From assembly GCA_964036155.1 (NCBI GenBank), contig OZ038423.1:56869249-56933248 (forward strand): DNA of 64,000 nucleotides, given 5' to 3'. The notes under the pieces are model-generated. The model was not told the origin of the DNA, searched no databases, and saw nothing but the letters and a program-made list of their open reading frames with translations. The DNA comes from Diploscapter coronatus. Taxonomy: Eukaryota; Nematoda; Chromadorea; Rhabditida; Rhabditidae. Numbering within the stretch: the first letter of the stretch is position 1; every line of letters starts with the position of its first letter. The position numbers were made by a program, and so were the translations under genes. This document shows, piece by piece, positions 20,901 to 30,200 of this stretch.

Positions 20901-23584
20901 TGCAATTTAGTTCAATTTATTTAAACAACTACTTACAGGAAGTCCCTTTTCTCCCTTCATACCAGGAGTGCGCACGCCCATTCGACCTTTCTCACCAGGG
21001 GGACCTCAAAATCAAATTTCTGAGGCGGTTCTAAATTTGAAACGAATACCAGGAAATCCGGGCGGACCAAGCGGTCCATTGTCACCCTTTGCTCTAAAAA
21101 CAAGCAATTATGCCATGGTTCATCTTTAGAAACGTTTAAACTCACCCCTTCAAGCCGCTTTGACCAGGAATACCCGGTTGTCCCTTAAATTGATGATAAT
21201 GATGATTAGATGATTTTTAAGGGTTTGAGGATGCATAATCTAATAAGAAGTTAGTCTTATGTTTCGGAATTTCTTTTTATCGAAAAATTTCGCGTACGGG
21301 AATTCCATCTTGGCCTGGGTCACCCTGAGAGCCCTTAATTCCTGGCGAATTCTGGCCTCCGACACCGGGGTCTCCTCTGGAAATTGGTTTTATCTAAATT
21401 TTCTATAATTGGAGCAAACCTAGGTCCTTTGTATCCGGGGTTTCCGGGCGGGCCTGGGGGTCGTGAAACGAAATGATTAGTTTGACAATGAATAATTTAA
21501 GTGAGGTTTTAAACTTTTAGATAAAAGATGACTAGGTTTTTTTATCATAATAAGATGCGGAGAAACTATTATTGAGTTTTTTTTAATTAAAATTTTTAAA
21601 AACATTTCTTTCAGAATAGCTTGAATAACTCATCTGGAGGGCCTGCCAACCCGGGCAAACCGGGCATTCCCTGAAAGTTATTTGTTAAGAATATATGATT
21701 TTTAATCGATATATAGATTTTTTGTTTAACTTAGGTTATTTAGTTTGAATTTTGAAATAAGCTCACAAGGCAGAAATCTATCAAATTGGGAATGTTTTGG
21801 TCCTTTATATTTGCAAATTTGCTTAGCTTATGTCCTCTAAATCAAAGCACATAATTATCCGCTCGATGCTGACTCATTATTAGTTCATTCTTCCTCTCGC
21901 TCTTAAGCACCCCTTGGATTGTTACAATGTGCAGAGAACGAGAAAAATTAAAGAATGGAGCTCTTTGGATAAAGAGGGGCTGTAACACCTCTGAATGCCT
22001 GAGAAAAAAGTTTTGGAAGCTAGGGAAAAAGTGGGTCAATATGTGCCAGGAACACTGTTTCGACGTTGATCTCGAAGGTTTGAGCGCCGTTAAATCATTA
22101 TTTCTCGCCTTTCATTAGAGTGCAGCTTCTTGCAACAATCGGTCGAAAGCTGATAAAAAGCTAGAGATTAATCGATAAGCAGAAAAAATAGAGGATTTAT
22201 GAGCCAGGCAATATTATTTCAAGCTAATGATAATGCATATGGTAAGGATTGAAGATCAAGAATTGATGATTTTAAGTAAAAAATCGATAAAAATATTGTT
22301 TTCCGAATTTAGCCAACTCACATCGGTCCCATTACAACCGGGGATACCTTCTTCGCCCTAAAATTAAATCATTCGAGTTTATTTTGAATTACAGAAGAAT
22401 GATCTTTCAAAGGCCTTGCCTTCAATCCGGGTAATCCGTCAAGTCCTGAAATTTAATAGATGATTTTTAATTCCTTGATAAATTAAAAACGAACAAATGG
22501 AAAATCAACTTATCTGGGAGACCAGGATGTCCAGGGGCGCTTAAAACAATATTATTAGATTTATAGAGCACTTAAAGATGGCCTTCAATTGAAAGGAATT
22601 AAAAAAAATATTTTCGCCCTTCAATCAAAGCTCAAAAATCAAATTTTAAGGCTTATCTGGAAGTCCGCGATCTCCGCGCACTCCTTTCGGGCCCATATCA
22701 CCGAAATCACCTTCCGCACCCTAAATTAGTAATTAAATTGAGTAATAATCCTTAGATAAATTTACAGTCATTCCAGCGGCGCCAGGATTGCCTTCTGGGC
22801 CATCTTCACCTGGGGCACCTAAATTTGGGTACTTTATTTGGATGATCAGAGAGAATAGGTCAATTAGAGCACGTGTGGAAGATTTGCTTCGAAATATGAC
22901 TGTCTTAGGTGATATTTTGGGTTCGAAGATTTAAATTGTATTATGATCTCTTGTAGATGATCCACAGTTTTTACCTGGATGACCCATTTCACCGGGAAAA
23001 CCTTGACCGCCCTAAAAAAATCGAGATTTTATTGATTCAGAATTCAATAATTATCTCACCCGTTCTCCTTTCGTTCCGGGACAAACACATGGCGGCGCAC
23101 AACCTTTGCAAGCGACCGCTGCATCGGCGAACCTTCTGGAATAATGATTTCTTCTTTTCATAAAATCTATTGCAGTATACAAGTGACTTTTGGATTAATT
23201 AACTCGGAACAAGATGGGAATTTCCTTTTGTTTAAATGGCACCTCTTTCAACAGAATTGATCCTGAAGTGTAATTTTTCTAGATGTGCTGGCAGTGAAAG
23301 AAAAAGCTACTGAACTACCAATACTCCTTACTCTTGCTGTAGCTATAGAAGATCAATATGATTGCAGAAATGATAATGAAATATTTCAGATCCAACTCAA
23401 AGAGCAATCCTGCATCTAGAACAAGGCTATTCAGAGTCGAGACTTTGATTTCATTCAAAATCCCAAAATCGAACAGTTCAGCTTTCAGAGTCATCAAAGA
23501 TTCTTACAGGTTAGCGCTCTCGAAGGATAGCAGACATAGGGCTGCGAGAGCGATGGAGGCATAATATGTGGTCTTATGCCTCAT
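7553..23584 (-). CDS. emb-9: Collagen type IV alpha1-type chain
   Basis: Seventy-four exons join without a frame break to 1,445 codons. A signal peptide ([19 protein letters not shown]...) is followed by a cysteine-bearing 7S region ([19 protein letters not shown]). Then come about 1,150 residues of Gly-X-Y with type IV interruptions ([25 protein letters not shown]) and a C-terminal NC1 domain of about 229 residues. NC1 features such as [11 protein letters not shown] and FCNINSVCN match alpha1 rather than alpha2 chains, hence the EMB-9 assignment. The product would be the major basement-membrane chain, pairing with an alpha2 chain into 2:1 trimers. The predicted chain is shorter than the roughly 1,650-1,760 residues usual for alpha1. 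I found no missed exon, but cannot exclude one. Intron 44 carries a 4,000-bp transposon. About 17 introns have non-GT-AG ends; see the exon lists and intron entries. Confidence 0.93.
8976..9206 (-). other. emb-9: Anomalous intron 69 at the helix/NC1 junction (TT-AT?)
   Basis: Exon 69 ends CCGCCAG before TTAAGT, and exon 70 opens GATTCCCCGGAGGACC after TTTTAT. Only CCAG joined to GATTC keeps glycine and frame. The nearby AG acceptor (CATCAG at the 3' end) leads into an in-frame TGA. Neither terminus is canonical under any in-frame join I could build. Confidence 0.6.
9261..9304 (-). other. emb-9: Non-canonical intron 68 (AT-AC, 44 nt)
   Basis: Donor CCAG|ATAAGT, acceptor TTTCAC|GA, which restores GGA. 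A GT-AG alternative (GATAA|GT to GGAAG|A) is in frame but would replace the first six residues of exon 69 and break the triplet register there. Confidence 0.6.
11407..11480 (-). other. emb-9: Non-canonical intron 49 (AT-AA)
   Basis: A 74-nt intron. Donor CCAG|ATAAGC, acceptor TTTTAA|GA. The intron interior near the donor holds no GT. Confidence 0.8.
12181..12674 (+). repeat. Left terminal inverted repeat (494 bp)
   Basis: Identical by eye to the reverse complement of 15687-16180. The outer 170 bp are GC-richer, with short internal palindromes such as GCCCAGGCCGTGGGC. The inner part is AT-rich. Confidence 0.95.
12772..15525 (-). CDS. Pogo/DDE_1-type transposase, intact
   Basis: Nine exons (15336-15525, 15031-15292, 14905-14989, 14671-14763, 14455-14547, 14054-14131, 13530-13769, 13321-13389, 12772-13275) join in frame to 537 residues; all introns are GT-AG. 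The middle part resembles the CENP-B/pogo DNA-binding helix-turn-helix ([10 protein letters not shown] then [14 protein letters not shown]). The catalytic core shows VYNADQMGL (first Asp), [10 protein letters not shown] (second Asp) and PILQPADV (third Asp, 35 residues later), a DD35D triad. The C terminus carries a Cys/His cluster ([19 protein letters not shown]), probably a zinc-binding module. Such enzymes cut and paste their element by binding the inverted repeats. An internal start at residue 21 ([11 protein letters not shown]) is also possible. No stop or frameshift was seen, so the gene looks functional. Confidence 0.88.
14251..14423. repeat. Nested 173-bp palindromic MITE-like element
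   Basis: Arms 14251-14294 and 14380-14423 (44 bp) are inverted copies with about three mismatches, starting TCTGCGTCTTGGGTCATGGG. The centre is also GGGTCATGG/CCCATATGGG-rich and partly self-complementary. It lies wholly within transposase intron 5 (14132-14454), so it does not interrupt coding. Its ends differ from the host element's ends, so it is probably a separate non-autonomous family that inserted there. Confidence 0.75.
15687..16180 (-). repeat. Right terminal inverted repeat (494 bp)
   Basis: Exact inverted copy of 12181-12674. Its inner edge lies about 160 bp upstream of the transposase start, so it probably supplies the transposase promoter. Confidence 0.95.
16489..16633 (-). other. 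emb-9: Non-canonical intron 43 (AT-AA)
   Basis: Donor CCAG|ATAAGG, acceptor TTTTAA|GA. A GT upstream in the exon (CCGG|GTACGA) would still need a non-AG acceptor to stay in frame. Confidence 0.8.
17071..17139 (-). other. Hairpin intron 39 (mirtron-like)
   Basis: A 69-nt GT-AG intron of emb-9. Arms 17113-17135 and 17079-17101 pair over 23 positions with a single A/C mismatch, leaving an 11-nt loop. The stem starts 4 nt after the 5' splice site and stops 8 nt before the 3' splice site. This is the geometry of a mirtron, whose spliced and debranched intron folds into a Dicer substrate. The stem is AT-rich apart from its CGACTATG part. No expression evidence is available here. Confidence 0.5.
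17516..17672 (-). other. emb-9: Non-canonical intron 35 (AT-AA)
   Basis: Donor CCAG|ATAAGG, acceptor TTTTAA|GA, with the same architecture as introns 34 and 43. Confidence 0.8.
17778..17884 (-). other. emb-9: Non-canonical intron 34 (AT-AA)
   Basis: Donor CCAG|ATAAGG, acceptor TTTTAA|GA. No GT lies within a plausible distance. G joins GA to give glycine. Confidence 0.8.
18411..18425. repeat. (GT)n microsatellite
   Basis: Fifteen bases of alternating G and T in collagen intron 30. No function inferred. Confidence 0.9.
20425..20533 (-). other. emb-9: Non-canonical intron 17 (AT-AA)
   Basis: Donor CCAG|ATATGC, acceptor TTTTAA|GC. No GT occurs near the donor, and the joined glycine codon requires these exact ends. 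Confidence 0.78.
21463..21633 (-). other. emb-9: Non-canonical intron 9 (AT-AC, possibly AT-AG)
   Basis: Donor CCAG|ATGAGT, acceptor TTTCAC|GA. An in-frame AG nine bases further in (CCCCCAG|GC) is an alternative acceptor. The AT donor is needed either way to keep the glycine register. Confidence 0.7.
22541..22656 (-). other. emb-9: Non-canonical intron 5 (AT-AA)
   Basis: Donor CCAG|ATAAGC, acceptor TTTTAA|GC. Reading through the donor meets TAA within four codons and no usable GT is near. Only this cut restores G-GC (glycine) in the Gly-X-Y register. Confidence 0.8.
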
Positions 23585-26500
23585 CGTGACGCCCTACGAC
23601 TGAGTGGAAAACGGGTCGCGAACGCGTCGATTCGAAGACACCGCGGTTTCCGACAGCCCGTGGTGGAGTCTAGTCGGGCGCAATCCAAATATGAGGTGGG
23701 TCTGAAAATGCTTAATAGGTATTGAGAATTCTCTAGATTAGTGGCGTGAAGAATTCTCGGATTAAATCAATATCAATTAATTCCGAAAGCAAGGAAATGA
23801 AGATACTGCATAAGAATCATGATAAGAACAGAAATTGATAAAGAAAAACTATAACTTGGATGATCAACTAGAATGCATTAGATAAAAAAAGTACTGAACT
23901 ATAAATAATAGGGAAAAAATGAAATCTAACAAATATTGACTGAAAAGCTTCAATAAACTGAGCATGAGATCAAGCACAAGTGATCTGAAAATTAGGATAA
24001 AAGTACCAGACTTCTGCGGGTTCAAAGGAACATCTCTTCTCTCAAATTAGCTGGATCGAGCCAGAAAGCTATTGTCTATGCGCCTTTCAGCTATCTGGCA
24101 TTAGAAAATCGATTGATTGAGGAGATCTAGAGACTCAGTACCTCTCTCAGAGAGAGCTAGAGCTCCATCTTTATCCCATACCCTCTCAAATCCCCTTATC
24201 TCTAAATTCCCTTTTCCCAGTTCCATCCTGATGGCTTTACAACGGTGAGCGCGACTCTGCTAAGATCCTGAGAGCCTGTTTTTTCTCTACTCTCTCTCTT
24301 GTTAGCCATTGTTCACTTTACTATTTTCCTTTTTCTGCCTCTCGAACTCTTTGTCATTATTTATCTCTAGCTCATCTTTTTCTTGCTATCTCTTGTCATT
24401 TATCACTGTCAGCTTCTCACTCTCGTTCAGTCCTGTCAGAGGTAATATTATGAAGGAGAAGAAAGTAAGAGAGGGACCGCAAAATACCGAGAGGCTTTTC
24501 AGTTTTTCTTGAAAATATCTATGAAAAGAAAAGCACATGGCATATTACATATCAAAAGGTTTGAGGATTCGATTTCAAGGAAAAGGAACGCGTCAAAACG
24601 CATATAGTTAGGGGTTTGAGCATGAGTAAGGAAAGTCAAAGAAGATACGGTAATTCTTGGAGAATTTAAGAAAAAATGAACGGAAGTTCAGAATACAAAG
24701 ATTAGATCGAAGGTAAAACGAGTTAGAATTTCGTAGAAATGCGGATGAAGATCAATCCAGGTTATTGATAGATGCAAAGAAATATAAGATTTCGTAAGGT
24801 TAGATAATGATTATGTTAGAAAAAGATCATAGACTTTGATAAATTTAAATCGGGAGATTTTTTGAACTTTTAAAAACTACATATTGAGGCCTGCAAATTT
24901 GACCTTATAATTTTGAAGGCTCTTAATCACCCCATAAGTTTGTATGCTTTGAAGTGAAGAAATAAACAAAGTCTCGGAAGGAGATTTTCTCGCTGAGGCC
25001 TGCTTACGGAATGAATGCCCCAAGCAGCACACAGATGCCTCATAATTTGGACCGGCTTTATAAACTATTGGACTTGAGAGAATTGAACTTTAGGGACGTT
25101 TAAATTTATCTGTATTTGAAGTTTTTTGTTTCCTTAAATTTCGAAGACTTACATTTTTAATTTAGCAAATATATCTTTCTTAAGCTTTTATCTCAAATAT
25201 TATTCTATATAAAAATTTTTATTCGCTCCGAGCATTGAAACATTTAATAGAAGAAAAAATCGATAAAACACAAAATTGATGATTTTCATTCTCCGACGAA
25301 GATGTGAAAATTTATCATTTGAATTTTCAACAAAGAAAACTCGCATACAGTCGCTCTGCGACAAAATTGATGTTAAATTTATGAAACAATCGATAATTTG
25401 CTCAAAGTTTAAATGTAATTTGATCGATTTCCAGCAAATTTGAAAAATACAAAAATTACAACTTTTTGTGTGAAGATTTCGACGCGCACGGTTTTGCATG
25501 AACATATTCTTGCCTTGAGCTGATATATTGTATTTTAAACAAATAGAATACAAAATAAGTTAGAAAATATCGATTTTGAGTGAAGAATGTTTTAAAAAAT
25601 CGTAAGAAAATTGAAATCCACTCAAAATTTCAGGCAAAACTTTAAGTTTTCTTTTTTGTGATAGCATACCATTCGGGTGATAGGTGATGTGTGGTAAAGC
25701 TGCTAAATTTTAACGTTTTGACTAAAAATTAGTAGGCTAATTTTTGCAATTTTGTCATTTTTTAAAGATTTTTTTCTGCGATTTTCCTACTTACCCAAAT
25801 GATTTTTTTGTTGTAAGCCCGACCCACCGAAAGACTCACCGGTAATGGTACGCTCAACACAAATTTGCGAAGTCATAGAAAAGCTATATCGTCATAATAT
25901 ATTAAATGTTTTTGAGATAATATTTTTAAAATAACTAAAATCAGACGATATTCATCATATCAATGATTTCGGAAAACATTTTCAAGTTATCATTTTTGAT
26001 CTTTCGAAAGAAATTACCATATATCGCGTCTAATGTTTTGAAAAGTTCAGATTTTTCTGGAAGAATATTGCTGAATTTTTCAATCATTTAAATACAATTC
26101 ACTGGGATAAAATTGTCAAAAGTGCGAAAAACGTTGGTTAAATTCGAATTTCTTCGATCAGAAAAACGAAATTCAATCGGGAAACAGCGCAAAAATCGTA
26201 CACCGGACATCGAAAATTAGAATAAAATAGGAAAGAATGAAAAGAGTTGAATATCTAGACGTCGAGACAACACCAGGCAATAGAAATGTTGAATTTCAAA
26301 GGATAAGATCTTCTGAAATTCGATTTTCCTACAATTCCCGTCAAATGTACTATTTTCGAGTTTATCTTGACTAATAGCAACTATTGCTAACTATTGGGTT
26401 AATTTTGTGCCATTAATCTAGAGCAAGAACTCGAAGATAAGTTGAATAACGATGAAAATCGCAGCAATATCAAATTCAGAACGTTAGAAGGAACTAGCTA

Positions 26501-27297
26501 CTAATTCAAAATATGAACAATTTGAATTTAATTGGAGAAGTGGACATATAAACTCGCTAGTCGAACTATTTCTCTTTTCTGTTGCCTGAACGCAAAATGC
26601 AAGGCGAAATTTACAAATCATCCAAAATTTGTAAAATTCACCATTTTGCATCTGTGAAATATTGAAAAAACGATCTAGAAAAACAAAAAGTTATCCAAAT
26701 CAATCGAAAAACCAAAAACAAAAATCATGTATTGACTTACAATCTACGCATCTACGACCTATCTCAAATCTAATAATGAATATTTGTAAAACACACTCAT
26801 TTTAGACCTTATTTTCAATGGGAGGAGCGAATTTTCGAATTACCACGAAATACACAATCGAAAAATGTTTAAATGTTGCTTGCAAGTTTGAATTTTGCAT
26901 ATCGTAATTATATCTTACAATCGCATATAAAATAGCTAGATAGGTAATTGAGTAATTTTATTTAATACAAATGAAATAAGATAGAAATAAAATTAAAGGG
27001 TACGTCGACGTAGACCAACGAATTGATTATAGGATGCATATTCTATAACTCGTTCTTCACATGTAAGGCGTCTGAAAATATAACATTTAATTTGATATGC
27101 ACAAATAATTTAGACTACTTTGTAAAGTATTTTTCGTGATTTTAAAATTAATTTAGAGAATGCATGGTATGAGCAAAGAAAAAGATATTCGATAAGTTGA
27201 GTTTAAATTGAAGTCTTGCATATCATTAATTTCCAAATTCGTTATTTCAAGTGTTCACAACGTATGACTCACAACACCGTATACCTTTAGTGGGGGG
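23585..27297. other. Intergenic region upstream of emb-9 and downstream of msi-1
   Basis: No coding exon supported on either strand. It must hold the emb-9 promoter (right of 23585) and the msi-1 3' UTR (left of 27298). The open frames around 24300-24500 are pyrimidine-rich, low-complexity artefacts. A GC-richer patch at about 23590-23690, next to the emb-9 start codon, is probably 5' UTR or core promoter. Confidence 0.5.
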
Positions 27298-30200
27298 TCA
27301 AACCTTATGTTGGTAGCTATTATGTTGCAGCGGTGACATGTAGACATTCGCCGCGTCACCGAATGGCTGAGCAGTTCCGCCTGAAAATATTTAGCTCGAA
27401 TAGTTTTCAAAAATACAAAAAAATGACCGTCAAAATGCAAAGAGTATGGTGTAGATTAAATAGGGTCGAAAGCAGGATATAAGCATAGGTTATTCTAATA
27501 TAAGATTTTCAAAGAATGATGATTCGTACCGAGATTAGCCGCGTAAATGGCGGCCGCGTCGACGAATTGCTGTTGTCCCCGCGCAGCAGCTGTGGATGAC
27601 GCGGGAGACGTTGGCAGACCCGAGTATGATGGCAGTTGATTGAACACTGAATGTAAATTATGATCATTTTCTCGTTTTTAGGGTTTTTCTCTATGGGTTT
27701 TGATGCTCGAAGACTAAAATACGCGACATCACTTCTAAATATGGATCCACGAATTCAAAAGCATTTCTGCGCAATAAGACGACAATCACAATGAACTACG
27801 CAAACTATTGCATGATCAACTACATTTTAAAGGAATCTCTGAACCTGTGAAATCCAAAGAGGGAGCGCATTTCATTAGAATTGGACCACCTGCTAGAATT
27901 GACTTATTTATTTACTTTGTAAGTATTGTTTGAAGGACTGGAAATTATGGAGACATAATTTTCGAATTATTGAATGTGATAAACAATTCGAGAAAACATC
28001 CTCAACAACTTTTTTGAGCATCTTCAAATTTTCTCACACTCAATTCACAGCTGCTCTCGAAGTTATTCCCTCATATTGATGCAAAATCGCAGCCTGCGTT
28101 CTTTCCCATATTTTACCATGGAGAAAGAGTCATTTGTATCACTTCGAGAGCAAATCTTCGAAAAAATAGAAAAATCGACTTACTTGACCCGACGCTCGGA
28201 TACAACAGATTCGTTCCGTAGCCGAAACGAGGTAAATATGTCGCATACGCTAAATTTTCTAAACTCAATGATTTTTCGTAATGACTTTTTGGCTTACCTA
28301 AAAGCTGTTCAGGAGGCAACCCGTAGAGATTTCTTGCAGCTGCAGCTCTTGATTTGTTCAGTTGAACTGGTAACATTACCTAAAATCGATTTTAGTGGAT
28401 TTTGGCAAAAAGCGAAAATTCAGATTCAAAAAGTACTGAAACTGAGACTATATTTTGACAAAAGGTTTACTTCTTTAGGCTGCGCCTTTTTGCATTCGAC
28501 CATTTTGCCGTTGATCTCGTGGAAGTGGATCTCGCACACCTTGTCCGATACTTCATCGTTGTCAAATGTGATGAAGCCGAAACCTAAGATTTTTCTAAGT
28601 ATTTTTCTTTAAAGACCTTACATACTGGTTCTAGAGTCACTATTATGTCTTATACAAAAAAAAAAAAAAAAAAAAAAAAGTTTTAGGACTTTTTTCCTAT
28701 ATCTATAAAGCGCTCTTAATTGTCGATGTAGAACACTTTTGGTGAATTGGGAAAAATTCCCGTGATTATAAAAGGACCCTCTAAGACTCCTTAGGCGCCT
28801 TAGGATTGATGCGTTCTTGAGACTACATGACTACGATGCTAATATGATGTAGGACTACGGTAGAAAAGTTATATAAATTTGAAAAAAACAATAGTTTAGC
28901 GCGATTAAACTTAAAATTAGCATATTTAAACTATTTACCTCTATGACGCTGGGTAGCTTTGTCGAACATCAACATAGCATCTTCGACCTAAATATTTAAA
29001 TCTTAAAATTTCTTGGTGTCAAATTTAAGTTTTCTATTCTTCTAAATCTATACATGAACTTCACAATTACTCATACCTCAAAAAATTTCAATTTAAATCA
29101 AATTGTGACTCTTCATGTAATTCTCTAAAATCTACGCTCTATCGTCAATTTAATTCCAAATATTATGTGCTTTAACTAATATTATATCATCGATTCAGAT
29201 TAAAATGATAAATCAATAGTATCAATCGCTAAGCATATATCAGTTTAGACTGCAACTGTATGGTTGTTAAATAATTTGCTCGCTAGCATACTTCATATCT
29301 ACGAATATAATGCTTTACATCTACGCTCAGCTAAGAATTACGGTAATTCAAAATCGCCAAAAAATTAAAATAAAATCTCGACGCATTTTCTGCGAGAGCT
29401 ACGGTATAAAACTAAAAATTATCCAATATTTCATTTTATAACCACTTGATTTAGTAATCTGTAAACCCAATCTCAACCCCGTTACTTTGAAGTCTTCCAA
29501 ATTGAGTTTGCATAAATTTCGGCACACCCATAAAGTGCATGTTCAAGGCTTCGTGAAAACTTAAGATAAAGGGGCGGAGCTTGGAATCTGTATGCTAACT
29601 TTCCGCATAGCTTAAACCAAGTGATTATAAAATGCAATACGTGCTTCGTCATGTAATCAAGCTCAAAATTTCTCGACAACTCTCGGGAATTTCGAATTTT
29701 GTTGGGTTGGGTGAAAAATTCAGCGTTTCAACATAGATGTTGGGCAAGAAGTACTGAAAATATTGGACTCTTCTTGTGAATTTTTAAATTTGAATATTTG
29801 ATAGCTTAGAAAATAATAGATTTTTAGGGCTAATTTGGTTTGAAACGAACCTTTCCATACTGTTCGAAATAGCTCTTCATGTCTTCGAGTGTCGATGTTG
29901 CTGACAGACCGCCAATGAAGACTTTTTTCGTTTTTGTCACCATCTGAAATTGGCAGAAATTTTCAACAAAAAAAATCCTTAAAAGTATTTTGAAAAATCC
30001 CAATTTAGCAACTTGAGGTCATGTTTTTTTATGAAATCAACTCTGTCCTGTTAGAAAATTACCGCTTTTGCGAAATTGTGATTTTTCAGGTAAATTTTCA
30101 GATTTTTTAGAAACTTCATTTTAAGCCTACTGGCGGTGCCTGAGTTTGTCCGCTAGCATTTAGTGTGCTAATGGTAGTCGGGTAGATGGGTAGAGCCATC

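Larger units (their letters stand above)
19405..23584 (-). other. emb-9: emb-9 exons 1-23 (signal peptide, 7S, helix start)
   Basis: Exons in gene order: 23508-23584, 23060-23135, 22975-23011, 22766-22818, 22657-22720, 22514-22540, 22420-22445, 22322-22357, 21634-21670, 21420-21462, 21298-21376, 21146-21183, 21050-21093, 20937-21004, 20872-20890, 20631-20711, 20534-20587, 20388-20424, 20115-20212, 19968-20038, 19565-19676, 19467-19503, 19405-19421. The start is the ATG at 23584, because only that frame gives a signal peptide core joined in phase to the 7S cysteines. Introns 7 (donor at 22419) and 23 (donor at 19404) begin with GC. Introns 5, 6, 9, 15, 17 and 19 begin with AT. Confidence 0.85.

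Noticed and set aside
9261..22656. Explaining the AT introns by the U12 (minor) spliceosome
   Set aside because: The donors read ATAAG, ATGAG or ATATG rather than ATATCC, and no TTCCTTAAC-like branch motif was noticed near the 3' ends.
24309..24512. Plus-strand hydrophobic frame resembling a signal or membrane peptide
   Set aside because: CT-rich low complexity; no splice or start context.
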